From Pseudoalteromonas sp. 3D05 (GTDB lineage Bacteria > Pseudomonadota > Gammaproteobacteria > Enterobacterales > Alteromonadaceae), in the NCBI RefSeq assembly GCF_002723455.1, contig NZ_PDUS01000006.1:124001-188000 (forward strand): a stretch of DNA of 64,000 nt, written 5' to 3'. Below are positions 19,769 through 28,777 of the stretch, one piece after another; position 1 is the first letter of the stretch; the number at the start of each line of letters is the position of its first letter. The position numbers and the translations under genes are program-made. Under the pieces are notes generated by a model. It was not told where the DNA came from. It worked only from the letters and a program-made list of their open reading frames with translations, and did not search any database.

Positions 19769-19880
19769 GGTGTAATTGGATCCTAAATAAAAGATAAACA
19801 GAATTATGATAAGCATGCCATAAGGCAAAACATAAAACGACTGTGAATTAGTGAACTAATTTTTTAATGATAGAGTAAGT

Positions 19881-19902
19881 TGTGGATAACTTTGTAGATA
19901 AC
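19881..19902 (-). promoter_or_regulatory. Two DnaA boxes upstream of polA
   Basis: TGTGGATAA at 19881-19889 is a perfect DnaA box (TTATCCACA on the other strand). TGTAGATAA at 19894-19902 differs by one base and has the same orientation, 13 bases on. They lie about 110-135 bases before the polA start. DnaA control of polA has been reported in E. coli, so a regulatory role is possible. Confidence 0.55.
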
Positions 19903-20104
19903 AAGCACAAGAAATTCTTCCAAAGTAGTTAATACGACCTAGAAATGATATAAGTGTTTGTTTTTATATAAAAAGATAATACGACGTTCTTTTTTATTAT
20001 TTTTTGGCAAATGTGGAAAAGCAATTTTAACTCTTTTACATCTAGCCTTTTACACGGTTATTTTTTACCCTTCTAAATAACCGGACGAGCATTCTACCAC
20101 AATG

Positions 20105-20154
20105 GATCAAAGATCATAGTGATCCTTTATAATTTTTTCCTCTTATAAGGGATC
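20105..20154. other. Cluster of four GATC sites in the polA-elbB divergent space
   Basis: GATC occurs at 20105, 20112, 20121 and 20151, with GGATCA...TGATCC forming an inverted repeat and an A/T-rich TTTATAATTTTTT between. TATAAT at 20128-20133 could be the elbB -10 box. The rest of the 19769-20323 gap holds the DnaA boxes and the hairpin element at 20245. Confidence 0.4.
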
Positions 20155-20244
20155 AATAAAAGTATATGCCCTGATTTTACAATGCATAAATAAGATTGAG
20201 GGCGCTACTTTCACAAAAATTAATTTTAGTTGCATGCTAAACTC

Positions 20245-20291
20245 GGGTCTGTTGACCTTTCAAGATTAAATTTGCAAAGGTCAACAGACCC
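20245..20291. repeat. 47-bp hairpin element of the GGGTCTGTTGACC family
   Basis: Perfect 16-bp arms GGGTCTGTTGACCTTT / AAAGGTCAACAGACCC around CAAGATTAAATTTGC. The left arm and loop match the left end of the longer element at 39516, so this looks like an internal deletion copy. It lies 32 bases before elbB, probably inside its leader. Confidence 0.75.
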
Positions 20292-20323
20292 TAAGCAATA
20301 TTCGCAAAAGGAGAACCTCTATA

Positions 20324-20974
20324 ATGAAAAAAATAGCAGTCATTTTATCAGGCAATGGTGTGTACGACGGCGCAGAAATAAATGAAGCAGTGCTAACCCT
20401 ACTGCATATCGCAAAAGCCGGTGCGGCGTATCAATGTTTTGCACCAGATATAGACCAAATGCATACTATTAATCATTTAACCGGCGAGCCAATGGATCAA
20501 AATCGAAACGTATTGATTGAAGCTGCGCGTATTGCAAGAGGCGATATCAAGCCACTTACTGAGCTTAATGCAGAACACTTTGATGCAGTGATCTTACCTG
20601 GCGGATTTGGCGCTGCAAAAAACCTCTGTGACTTTGCAGTAAAAGGAGCTGAAGCACAGCTTCAATCTGATATCAAAGTTGCTTGTCAGCAGTTCGCATC
20701 ACTTAAAAAACCTGCTGGTTATATCTGTATTGCTCCCGTTATGATCCCACTAATTTACGGTGCAGGCGCTAAAGCAACAATAGGTAATGATGCTGATACA
20801 GCCGCCGCAATCAATACTCTTGGCGCAGAACATATTAATTGCGCAGTTAATGATATTATTGTCGATAAGCAGCATAAATTAGTAAGCACACCCGCATACA
20901 TGCTTGCAGAATCTATTTTAGAAGCGGATGCCGGGATCGAAAAGCTCGTTACAGCCGTAATAAATATGTGTTAA
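20324..20974 (+). CDS. elbB: Isoprenoid biosynthesis glyoxalase ElbB
   Basis: 216 residues, DJ-1/PfpI-like class I amidotransferase fold. The start MKKIAVILSGNGVYDGAEI and the segment DAVILPGGFGAAKNL are characteristic of ElbB; the nucleophile cysteine is in GYICIAP. E. coli ElbB has glyoxalase activity in vitro and its deletion or overexpression affects lycopene yield; the true substrate is unclear. A good AAGGAGAA ribosome site lies before the ATG. It is monocistronic with its own terminator. Confidence 0.93.
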   Translation: MKKIAVILSGNGVYDGAEINEAVLTLLHIAKAGAAYQCFAPDIDQMHTINHLTGEPMDQNRNVLIEAARIARGDIKPLTELNAEHFDAVILPGGFGAAKNLCDFAVKGAEAQLQSDIKVACQQFASLKKPAGYICIAPVMIPLIYGAGAKATIGNDADTAAAINTLGAEHINCAVNDIIVDKQHKLVSTPAYMLAESILEADAGIEKLVTAVINMC

Positions 20975-21020
20975 TCCAAATAAAGCAGCTAAAACCGCGA
21001 TCAAATTAATGATCAGTAAA

Positions 21021-21059
21021 TCGATATTTTTTGCGTTAAAGCAAAAAATGTCGATTTTT
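21021..21059 (+). terminator. elbB terminator
   Basis: 14-bp stem (TCGATATTTTTTGC / GCAAAAAATGTCGA, one G-T pair) with a 6-nt loop, followed by TTTTT. Confidence 0.8.
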
Positions 21060-21172
21060 CAAAATAAAAACGACTCACAGCGTTTTATAAATTGTAGCTA
21101 AGCGTTATAATCGTTCTAAATTCCGTCATCTATCGTGATTGATCACGTTCAAATCGAAGTGAGCAAGGCAAA

Positions 21173-21565
21173 ATGAAAAAACTATCAGCAGCATTATTAT
21201 TGCTAGCAACCACCGTAAACGCACAAGCATATGATAACTCTATGACTGAAGATGCGATCAAAAAACGTATCGCACCAATCGGTGCAGTATACTTTGAAGG
21301 CGATAAAGCCGCTGCTGCTGAAGTACCAGCAGGCCCTCGCTCTGGCGAACAGGTGTATCAAGCCTCGTGTTTTGCATGTCACGGAACAGGTGCACTAGGC
21401 GCGCCTAAATCTGCTGATGACTGGGCTCCTCGCCTAGCTAAAGGTGCAGAGACATTATTAGACCATGCAATAAATGGTTTTAATGCGATGCCACCAAAAG
21501 GCACATGTATGGATTGTTCTGATGATGAAATTCAAGCAGCCATCACATTCATGACTAAAAAGTAA
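21173..21565 (+). CDS. Cytochrome c5 family protein
   Basis: 130 residues with a signal peptide (cleavage near AQAYDN, about 19). One haem motif CFACH (66-70), the Met ligand in FNAMPPKG (Met106), and a second cysteine pair CMDC (112, 115) that forms the disulfide typical of cytochrome c5. A periplasmic one-electron carrier to terminal oxidases or other acceptors. TATAAT lies at about 21105, and a CGTGAT/ATCACG inverted repeat lies at 21134-21147 just downstream of it. Vibrio-like genomes also keep a c5 gene near polA. Confidence 0.92.
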   Translation: MKKLSAALLLLATTVNAQAYDNSMTEDAIKKRIAPIGAVYFEGDKAAAAEVPAGPRSGEQVYQASCFACHGTGALGAPKSADDWAPRLAKGAETLLDHAINGFNAMPPKGTCMDCSDDEIQAAITFMTKK

Positions 21566-21585
21566 TACTTAATTACTAAATAAAA

Positions 21586-21617
21586 TAAAAAAAGCTGAAT
21601 TTATTCAGCTTTTTTTA
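21586..21617 (+). terminator. Cytochrome c5 terminator
   Basis: AAAAAAGCTGAA / TTCAGCTTTTTT stem with a TTTA-type loop and a T run, 21 bases after the stop. Confidence 0.92.
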
Positions 21618-21754
21618 TGTTCAGCGAAATAAAAACACATACTTTATGACTGCTAATTATTATTTTTCTCTAATACTATTATCTACTTGACGGTAAGCAT
21701 AAAAAATGAAAATATAAGGACAATAATTATACAATAATAGATGGTTCAACATCA

Positions 21755-24334
21755 GTGGAAGATAAAGTAGCTTTACTCAAAAAGCTAGAGCACAAAAACG
21801 CACGTTTATCCGCCTTAGTAAAAAAGTATAAGCAGTCCCACCATTTACAACATGCACTGATACAATTATCAGAGCAGGCGAGCAATGTTGCAGAATTGAC
21901 GCTGCTTTATCCTGCTATTCACGATATTCTTCAAGATTATGTTCCAAGTAAAAGTTTCTACGTTGTTTTATTAAATCCATTCACAAACACATTAGAGCTT
22001 TCTTACTTCGCTGACGAAAAAGACGGCATTGCCATTCCCCTCAATCAAGATCACAATTTTAGTCAAGGTGTTACAGGCTATGTATTCAAACAGGGGAAAA
22101 CAACCTATTTCCGCGGTGAGGAAATGCAAGCGGCTGCTGACGAGGGCAAGTTTAAAGTACTAGGCACACCCGCTGAGCATTGGGTGGGCGTACCTGTTTA
22201 TCGTAACAAGCAAATCATTGGCGTATTAGTTGCGCAAAGCTATGATAAAAAACAAAATTATTCAGATCAGCAGATTGAGTTGCTTGAGGTTATGTCGATG
22301 TACCTCTCGACTGCTATCGAACGTGTTAAGAAACGTGAACTACTAGAATCAGAAGTTAAGATAAGAACTCGCGCATTAACGCAAAGTAACGAAGCACTTA
22401 ATTTAGAAGTAGAGCAACACAAAAAGACCCTCGAGCGTCAGCATATTTTATTTAAAATATCTGAACTGGCAACGCAAAGTAAACAAATTGAAGAAGTCTA
22501 TCAGCAGGTCCACGAGATAATAAAATCAATAACATACGCTGATAACTTATACATAGCACTGTATGACAAAGAGTCTGCTTGGCTAACATTTCCGTATTGC
22601 GTAGATGAGTTTAGTAGTAATACCCAGCCACGTCCCTTTGCTAAAGGCTACAGTGAATTAGTGCTAAGCACTGAGCAAACTCAACTTCTAGATACTAAAC
22701 GCTCTGAAAAACTCATTGCGCAAGGTGTTATTGAGCGACCTGAAAAAGTACCCGCTAAGAAAACCGCAACAAGTTGGTTGGGTGCTCCACTAAAAACATC
22801 CCAGGGCGTGATTGGCTTGATTGTTTGTCAAGCTTACCAAAATAAGCATATTTTTAATCAAGATGATTTTGAGCTGATTACGTTTGTTTCTCACCAAATA
22901 GCCACGGTATTACAAGCACATTTAGCACACCAAGCGCTTAAGCAAAGTAATCAAAATCTTGAGCATCGTGTAGCAGAAAAAACAAAAGAAATTCGCCAAA
23001 CCAATATGCATTTACAAATGCAAATTGAAGAGCGAAAGAAAATAGAGCAACAGCTATATCATGACGCTCATCATGACTCATTAACGGGTTTACCTAATAG
23101 AAGCTTGTTTTTAACCCAATTAGAAAAAACATTGCAGCACAATCAACGTTTCCCCGAACAACAATTTGCAGTGCTATTTATTGATTTAGACAAATTCAAA
23201 GATATCAATGATCAATTAGGTCACCAAGCTGGCGATCAATTTTTAATTGGTGTCGCTGAGTCTTTCTCGCAATGTATTCGTGAGCATGATTTATTGGCGC
23301 GCTTAGGTGGCGATGAGTTTGTTATTTTGTTGACCCACTTAACTGAACGTCAACAAGCTGAAGATGTTGCAAAACGCATTATTAAATTAATGAAAAAGCC
23401 GTTTTGCATGAAGGGAATATGTGTACAAAGTGGTGCCAGCGTAGGCATTACATACTCTAAAGTTGGCTATAAGCACACTGATGAAATTATCAGAGATGCG
23501 GATGCCGCAATGTACTATGCCAAAAATGCAGGCAGAAGTCGGTTTGAGTTTTTTCATCCACTACTTAATGCGGGCTCCAATCCACATGAATTTGAGGCTA
23601 ATCATCATTTAGATACTCTACCTATGCATTTTCGCAGCTCAGAGATAATCACATTGGATGAGAAATTCCAGCCCGAAGTGCTGATTGAAGCATTTGGTGA
23701 ACACCCAGTTCTTGGCAGTACAAGCTTTGATATATTGAAAAAGTTTACAGCGGATAAAGCACAGCAACTAGAGGTTGAATTACAGCTTTTAAACCAAGTT
23801 TGCCAACAAGCAAGCGCAGCTAAACTAAATCTTGTATTAGTGCCTTGCTCGGCCTTATTACTAGAAAAAGTCGAATTTCAGTCACTGTGTTTAACACTCA
23901 ATAACCAAACAAACAAAAAGCAATTGTGCTTGTTATTTAATGAACAAGAGATTCGGTATGCATCTGCAGTGCAAATCAATAACCTCAAACAATTAAGTAA
24001 ACTTGGCTTTGCGATTGGTTTAAATGACTTCGCTAAAGATCGCTGTGAATTAAACTTACTCACCGAGATTGATTTTAACTATGTGCTGCTCAGCTCAACA
24101 TTTAGCAAACGTGTACTGCAACAACAAAGCTATGATTTGCAGTTACAAGGCGTATTAGCAATTACTAAAATTAAACAGATAAAAGTCATCGCAAAAGGCC
24201 CCTCTATTTTAAACTTTAGAGCTCTATTAGACACCCACGGCCTTTCGCTTTTTGTTGGTAAACAGCACGCAATGACAATACCAGCTGAAAATACTTTAAC
24301 GCCAGATGATGACGCGGAACAACAGTTAAACTGA
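21755..24334 (+). CDS. GAF-GAF-GGDEF protein with a vestigial EAL domain
   Basis: 859 residues. A short coiled coil (1-30), GAF 1 (about 45-190), a coiled coil, GAF 2 (about 230-390), another coiled coil (395-435) and a GGDEF domain (about 438-600) with intact GGDEF (518-522) and an I-site RxxD (509-512), so it should be an active, feedback-inhibited diguanylate cyclase. Residues 625-840 keep the outline of an EAL domain, but AEGVE reads AKGPS (813-817) and the DDFG loop reads NDFAK, so phosphodiesterase activity is not expected. No membrane segment. The start is a GTG without a clear ribosome site; upstream in-frame codons offer nothing better, so the first residues are uncertain. Confidence 0.9.
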   Translation: MEDKVALLKKLEHKNARLSALVKKYKQSHHLQHALIQLSEQASNVAELTLLYPAIHDILQDYVPSKSFYVVLLNPFTNTLELSYFADEKDGIAIPLNQDHNFSQGVTGYVFKQGKTTYFRGEEMQAAADEGKFKVLGTPAEHWVGVPVYRNKQIIGVLVAQSYDKKQNYSDQQIELLEVMSMYLSTAIERVKKRELLESEVKIRTRALTQSNEALNLEVEQHKKTLERQHILFKISELATQSKQIEEVYQQVHEIIKSITYADNLYIALYDKESAWLTFPYCVDEFSSNTQPRPFAKGYSELVLSTEQTQLLDTKRSEKLIAQGVIERPEKVPAKKTATSWLGAPLKTSQGVIGLIVCQAYQNKHIFNQDDFELITFVSHQIATVLQAHLAHQALKQSNQNLEHRVAEKTKEIRQTNMHLQMQIEERKKIEQQLYHDAHHDSLTGLPNRSLFLTQLEKTLQHNQRFPEQQFAVLFIDLDKFKDINDQLGHQAGDQFLIGVAESFSQCIREHDLLARLGGDEFVILLTHLTERQQAEDVAKRIIKLMKKPFCMKGICVQSGASVGITYSKVGYKHTDEIIRDADAAMYYAKNAGRSRFEFFHPLLNAGSNPHEFEANHHLDTLPMHFRSSEIITLDEKFQPEVLIEAFGEHPVLGSTSFDILKKFTADKAQQLEVELQLLNQVCQQASAAKLNLVLVPCSALLLEKVEFQSLCLTLNNQTNKKQLCLLFNEQEIRYASAVQINNLKQLSKLGFAIGLNDFAKDRCELNLLTEIDFNYVLLSSTFSKRVLQQQSYDLQLQGVLAITKIKQIKVIAKGPSILNFRALLDTHGLSLFVGKQHAMTIPAENTLTPDDDAEQQLN

Positions 24335-26353
24335 TTAGTTTGGTTTTTTTAGCATTGCCCGTAAGTTAGCAACTCGGGCTTGGCCTTTTTCCATTCGCTC
24401 GGCTTGGGTATTGGGTGCCTTTTTGTTTTCAAACGCCAAATCATCTTGTGGCAACTCTTGTACAAAACGACTTAACTCAGTTTGTGATGTTTCGCCAAAT
24501 TGCCGGCGTATTTTCGCATAGGTCATGGTGAGCTCTTGTTGTGCACGCGTGATACCTACGTAAGCTAAACGTCGTTCTTCATCAACATTTTCTTCATCAA
24601 TACTCACTTGATGCGGCAGCAGGCCTTCTTCCATCCCTACCATAAATACGTACGGGTATTCGAGGCCTTTTGAGGCATGCAGTGTCAACAGTTGCACTGC
24701 ATCACTTTCATCTTCCTCTTCGTTGCGCTCAAGCATGTCGCGTAATGTTAATTTACTGACAACCTCAGCGAGTGTCATAGGCGGGTTATCAGCATCCCCT
24801 GTCAACATGTCAGTGATCCAACGGTATAACTCAGAGACATTTTTCATCCGCATTTCAGCTGCTTTGGCACTTGGCGATGATTCGTATAAATAGGCTTCGT
24901 AATTAATTTGCCTGATCAAATCTTTTACCGCTTCGAGTGTATCACCCCGTACAGCATTATCAGACAACTCAACCACCCAACGCGCAAACCCTGCTAACGA
25001 GTTTAAGCCGCGCCCTTTTAAGCGATAGCTAAGATCGTTATCAAAACAGGTGGCAAATAAACTCGCATGCTTTTCATTCGCTAATGTGCCAAGCTTTTCA
25101 AGAGTAACCGTGCCTATTTCTCGGCGCGGTGTATTAACAATACGTAAAAATGCATTATCGTCATCTTGGTTCACTAATAAACGCAGGTACGCCATGATGT
25201 CTTTAATTTCAGAGCGTGAGAAAAACGACATACCACCGCTAATTTTATACGGAATACGGTTACTCATTAATGATTTTTCAAACCCACGAGCCTGATGATT
25301 ACCCCGATACAAAATCGCATAATCTTTATAGCTAGTGCGTTTCATAAACTTATGAGAAATAATTTCCGCCACAACCCGCTCAGACTCATGTTCTTCATCA
25401 CGACAACCAATCACTTTAAGTGGCTCACCATACCCAAGCTCACTGAATAGTTTTTTATCAAACTCATGAGGGTTATTGGCTATTAATATATTAGCGGCTT
25501 TAAGGATTCGCCCCGCGCTGCGATAGTTTTGTTCAAGCTTAATAAGCCTCAGGCCTGGAAAATCTTTACTTAGTAGTACAAGGTTTTGTGGACGAGCACC
25601 ACGCCATGAATATATCGATTGGTCGTCATCCCCTACCACCGTAAAGCGCGCGCGTTCACCTACTAATAGCTTTACTAACTGGTATTGGCTGGTGTTGGTA
25701 TCTTGGTATTCATCCACCAGCAAATAGCGAAAACGTTGCTGCCACCGTTCACGAGACGTGGCATTAGTGGTTAATAACAAAGTTGGGATCATGATCAGAT
25801 CATCAAAATCCAGTGCATTATAAGCGCGTAACTGTGTTTGGTAACGAGCATACAATTGAGCGAATAAGGCCTTTTGTGGCTCTTTGGCCTCGCGAATTGC
25901 TTGCTCAGGTAGAATGAGCTCATTCTTCCAACTGCCAATTTGCATTTTCAACAAATTAAGTAAGTCTTTATCTTTTTTCAGCTCATCTTCTGTCAAATCA
26001 CCTAAGAGCTGATTCGTATCTTGATCGTCAAACAGTGAAAAACCCGGTTTAAAACCTAATGTTTTTAATTCTTTTTTAATGATTTCAAGGCCGAGTGTAT
26101 GAAACGTAGATACCCATAACCCTTTTGACTCTTGCTTACCGAGCGTTTGCATGACTCGTTCACGCATCTCTTTGGCTGCTTTATTAGTAAAGGTAACTGC
26201 GGCAATATTGCGTGCTTGATACTCACACTTTTGCACTAAGTAAGCGATTTTATTAGTAATAACTCGTGTTTTACCTGAGCCTGCTCCTGCTAGCACCAAA
26301 CACGGACCACTAATATATTTTACCGCTTCATCTTGTTTAGGATTGAGTTTCAT
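24335..26353 (-). CDS. rep: ATP-dependent DNA helicase Rep
   Basis: 672 residues from ATG 26353, where the sequence begins [18 protein letters not shown] like E. coli Rep; the longer frame adds 22 residues unlike the family. UvrD/Rep superfamily 1A: Walker A AGAGSGKT, motif Ia [12 protein letters not shown], motif II DEYQDTN, motif [18 protein letters not shown], motif [13 protein letters not shown] 3'-5' helicase that restarts stalled forks and displaces bound proteins. Its stop directly abuts the convergent diguanylate cyclase gene with no spacer. Confidence 0.95.
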   Translation of the reverse strand: MKLNPKQDEAVKYISGPCLVLAGAGSGKTRVITNKIAYLVQKCEYQARNIAAVTFTNKAAKEMRERVMQTLGKQESKGLWVSTFHTLGLEIIKKELKTLGFKPGFSLFDDQDTNQLLGDLTEDELKKDKDLLNLLKMQIGSWKNELILPEQAIREAKEPQKALFAQLYARYQTQLRAYNALDFDDLIMIPTLLLTTNATSRERWQQRFRYLLVDEYQDTNTSQYQLVKLLVGERARFTVVGDDDQSIYSWRGARPQNLVLLSKDFPGLRLIKLEQNYRSAGRILKAANILIANNPHEFDKKLFSELGYGEPLKVIGCRDEEHESERVVAEIISHKFMKRTSYKDYAILYRGNHQARGFEKSLMSNRIPYKISGGMSFFSRSEIKDIMAYLRLLVNQDDDNAFLRIVNTPRREIGTVTLEKLGTLANEKHASLFATCFDNDLSYRLKGRGLNSLAGFARWVVELSDNAVRGDTLEAVKDLIRQINYEAYLYESSPSAKAAEMRMKNVSELYRWITDMLTGDADNPPMTLAEVVSKLTLRDMLERNEEEDESDAVQLLTLHASKGLEYPYVFMVGMEEGLLPHQVSIDEENVDEERRLAYVGITRAQQELTMTYAKIRRQFGETSQTELSRFVQELPQDDLAFENKKAPNTQAERMEKGQARVANLRAMLKKPN

Positions 26354-26469
26354 AACGACCAAAGAGATTGCATTAAAGACGGGCAATTTTAACGTAATCA
26401 CTACAATACGCCTAGCCAATAAGGTAATATTATAGCTATTATCATTTTACGCGACACCGAGGGATAGAT

Positions 26470-26730
26470 ATGATCAACCCAGCAAAAATTGAAGAAATCG
26501 CCAAGCAAATCTCTAGCAACATGCCACAGGGTGTTAAAAACCTCGCGGATACATTTGAAGCAAAAACCAAGCAAGCTATTCAAAGTAAGCTATCTGAAAT
26601 GGACTTTGTTAGCCGTGAAGAATTTGATATTCAGAGCAAAGTACTCATTCGTACGCGTGAAAAGCTAACTGAACTTGAAGAGAAGGTTGCGCTGTTAGAA
26701 CAGCAATTAGCAAATAAAGATGATGCATAA
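26470..26730 (+). CDS. ubiK: Ubiquinone biosynthesis accessory factor UbiK
   Basis: 86 residues. BMFP/YqiC family: MINPAKIEEIAKQI start, an amphipathic helix, then a C-terminal trimeric coiled coil (REKLTELEEKVALLEQQLA). In E. coli UbiK helps the UbiJ-containing complex of ubiquinone hydroxylases under oxygen. It is divergent from rep and has its own terminator. Confidence 0.92.
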   Translation: MINPAKIEEIAKQISSNMPQGVKNLADTFEAKTKQAIQSKLSEMDFVSREEFDIQSKVLIRTREKLTELEEKVALLEQQLANKDDA

Positions 26731-26750
26731 TTAGCGCATCAACTCACTAT

Positions 26751-26775
26751 AAAAGGCAGCATTCGCTGCTTTTTT
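26751..26775 (+). terminator. ubiK terminator
   Basis: GCAGC / GCTGC stem with ATTC loop, flanked by four A and six T. Confidence 0.88.
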
Positions 26776-26815
26776 AATACCTGTAAAAAAATTATGCTTG
26801 AAACACATTTTAAAT

Positions 26816-26845
26816 AATATACGATATGTATACATTTCGTATATT
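26816..26845. promoter_or_regulatory. 30-bp near-perfect palindrome, probable operator of the ParD-like gene
   Basis: Two 15-base arms centred on GTATAC at 26828-26833 are complementary in all but one pair; outer ends AATATACGA / TCGTATATT. It ends nine bases before the ATG at 26855. ParD-type ribbon-helix-helix proteins usually repress their own operon through such sites. Confidence 0.75.
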
Positions 26846-26854
26846 GGTAGATTC

Positions 26855-27061
26855 ATGGGTATTGTAAAAATTAGCGACGAATTGCACGAAGAAATTCGTA
26901 AGGCCAGTGGCACTATGGTGCGCTCAATCAATTCGCAATCTGAGTACTGGATAAAGATAGGTATGCTTGCTGAGCTTAACCCTACGATGACTTACGCTGA
27001 AATTTTAAAGCAGCAACTGGCGCAAGCTGATGTCAATGCAGGACAACCTGACCATGAGTGA
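26855..27061 (+). CDS. ParD-like antitoxin/regulator (DUF3423-type)
   Basis: 68 residues from ATG 26855; an upstream in-frame start at 26798 is rejected because it would translate the palindrome. The protein starts MGIVKISDELHEEIRKASG and continues SRSINxQxEYWxKIG-like, the pattern of the ParD_like family (PF11903), with a predicted ribbon-helix-helix N-terminus. The gene overlaps the start of the methionine aminopeptidase gene by eight bases, so the two were once translationally coupled. No ParE-like toxin is present; its partner is the aminopeptidase. Confidence 0.82.
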   Translation: MGIVKISDELHEEIRKASGTMVRSINSQSEYWIKIGMLAELNPTMTYAEILKQQLAQADVNAGQPDHE

Positions 27062-28087
27062 CATAGTAATCAAAACACCTGAGCAAATTGCTTTAATGCG
27101 TGAATCTGGCCATTTACTTGCACAAGTGTTTGCCTATTTAGATGAACATGTGAAAGTCGGTGTTACCACAATGCAAATTAATGATTTAGTTGAGCGCTAA
27201 ATACCCAAACCACCTCAAGATGCAGAATTCAGCGTTTCACAGGGACTTAATATCAAGGCGTTACTTTGCAAGAATGGCCATCCCTTTTAAGAAGTAACAA
27301 CGATGAGAGTAAGTTCCTGTGAAGCGCCCAATGGGTTGGTTTAAAAGCGATTTATACTGCGTTATTGATTTTAACAATAGAACCACTATTACTTGCAATC
27401 AATGCCTTGCCTAAATCGCTTTTAATTCCAACTGAAACTCGTATCTTGAGGTGGTTTGGGTATATTGAACAGCTCGCATCACGTCCTGCAAGTAAAGGCC
27501 AATACGATTACCCTTACGTATTAAATAGCTCGGTTAACGAAGTTGTTTGCCACGGTTTCCCTGATACTAAACGTATTTTAAAATCTGGTGATATAGTTAA
27601 TATTGATATCACACTGGAGAAAAATGGCTATATTGCTGACTCCAGCAAAATGTACATGATTGGTGATGTATCACCACTGGCGAAACGCTTGGTTGATAAA
27701 ACCTACCAAGCTATGTGGCAAGGCATCAAAATGGTCAAGCCTGGAGTACGCTTAGGTGACATAGGCAACGCCATTGCAAACTTTGCTCATAGCAATGGCT
27801 ACAGTGTGGTAAAAGAGTATTGCGGACATGGTATTGGCGAGCAAATGCATGAAGAACCACAAGTACTACATTATGGTAAGCGTAATACGGGTGTAGAACT
27901 CAAAGAGGGTATGACATTTACTATTGAGCCTATGATCAATCAAGGTGCGGCAAAGATAAAAACCAAGCCTGATGGCTGGACGGTAGTAACGCGCGACAAA
28001 AAACTATCGGCACAATGGGAGCATACAATCGCTGTAACTGCTAATGGTTATGAGGTACTCACTTTACGCGCCGAAGAAAACGCGTAA
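27054..28087 (+). pseudogene. map: Type I methionine aminopeptidase, disrupted by a MITE-like insertion
   Basis: The 5' part (27054-27200, 48 residues, SDIVIKTPEQIALMRESG...) runs into a TAA at the element border. The 3' part resumes at 27461 (YIEQLASRPASKGQYDYPYV...) in a different frame and is complete to the TAA at 28085. Joined, they make a normal type I MAP of about 255 residues. The 3' part keeps all metal ligands in context: VCHGF, NIDIT, DSSKM, GHGIG, TIEPM and EHTI. A frame opening with TTG at 27365 inside the element runs into it, but there is no ribosome site, so expression is doubtful. As MAP is essential, another copy must exist elsewhere. Confidence 0.88.
27201..27463. mobile_element. 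263-bp MITE-like element inserted in map
   Basis: Terminal inverted repeats of about 21 bp (ATACCCAAACCACCTCAAGA at the left, its complement at the right). No transposase. Both ends and much of the interior match the 179-bp element at 41521 in opposite orientation: GAATTCAGCGTTTCACAGG, ATCAAGGCGTTACTTTGC and CTAAATCGCTTTTAATTCC blocks are shared. The flanks suggest a TA target; the exact duplication cannot be settled. Confidence 0.85.
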
Positions 28088-28104
28088 AGTGATTTGTGTA
28101 GTCG

Positions 28105-28761
28105 TTACTTACGACTACGCTCAAACACTTTTTTCGCTGCACTTTTATAAGTCTCAGTTACTTCATCAGAGCATGTTACTACCGTTTCTAAATCAGTCAG
28201 ATGGCCATTAGCTAAGCCATATACCCAGCCATGAATTGTCAAATCTTGCCCACGTAACCATGCCTCTTGCACAATATTAGTACGGCATACATTGCGCACT
28301 TGCTCAATCACATTAAGCTCAATTAAACAATCTAATCGCGCTTGTTCTGGCATGTTATCGATGTTGCTAATGTACTTCTCTTTAACATCACCTACATGAC
28401 GCAACCAATTATCGATAAGGCCAAACTTGGCATCATTCAGTACCGCTTGCACACCGCCACAGCCGTAATGACCCACTACCATAATGTGTTTTACTTTTAA
28501 CACTTCAACAGCGTATTGCATGACAGACAAACAATTATGGTCAGTGTGAACCACCACATTCGCCACATTACGATGCACAAATAGCTCACCGGGCATTAAA
28601 TCAACAATTTCATTCGCTGGTACTCGCGAGTCGGAACACCCAATCCATAAGTACTCTGGATTTTGTTGCATAGATAAAATTTTAAAAAAGTCTGGATCGT
28701 CTTTACAAGTACGCTCTGCCCAGCGTTTATTATTTTCAAATAAGTTTTTTAACTTTCTCAT
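28105..28761 (-). CDS. can: Beta-class carbonic anhydrase
   Basis: 218 residues. Zinc and catalytic residues are all visible: C42 and D44-R46 in WIGCSDSRVP, H98 and C101 in VVGHYGCGG. Interconverts CO2 and bicarbonate in the cytosol, supplying bicarbonate for carboxylases such as acetyl-CoA carboxylase. Length and motifs match E. coli Can (YadF). It lies 16 bases downstream of the methyltransferase gene in the same direction, so co-transcription is likely. Confidence 0.95.
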   Translation of the reverse strand: MRKLKNLFENNKRWAERTCKDDPDFFKILSMQQNPEYLWIGCSDSRVPANEIVDLMPGELFVHRNVANVVVHTDHNCLSVMQYAVEVLKVKHIMVVGHYGCGGVQAVLNDAKFGLIDNWLRHVGDVKEKYISNIDNMPEQARLDCLIELNVIEQVRNVCRTNIVQEAWLRGQDLTIHGWVYGLANGHLTDLETVVTCSDEVTETYKSAAKKVFERSRK

Positions 28762-28777
28762 TGGATCTCTTATCTAT

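Noticed and set aside
19861..20160. Replication origin suggested by DnaA boxes and GATC sites
   Set aside because: Only two boxes, no origin-type gene neighbours (mnmG, mioC, dnaA), and the space is explained as promoters of polA and elbB.
21134..21147. CRP or FNR site before cytochrome c5
   Set aside because: The CGTGAT/ATCACG inverted repeat has a 2-base spacer, which fits neither consensus; it may still be an operator for another regulator.
27365..28087. Reading 27365-28087 as an intact methionine aminopeptidase
   Set aside because: It starts with a TTG inside the inserted element, has no ribosome site, and its first 32 residues are element sequence; the true N-terminus is at 27054.
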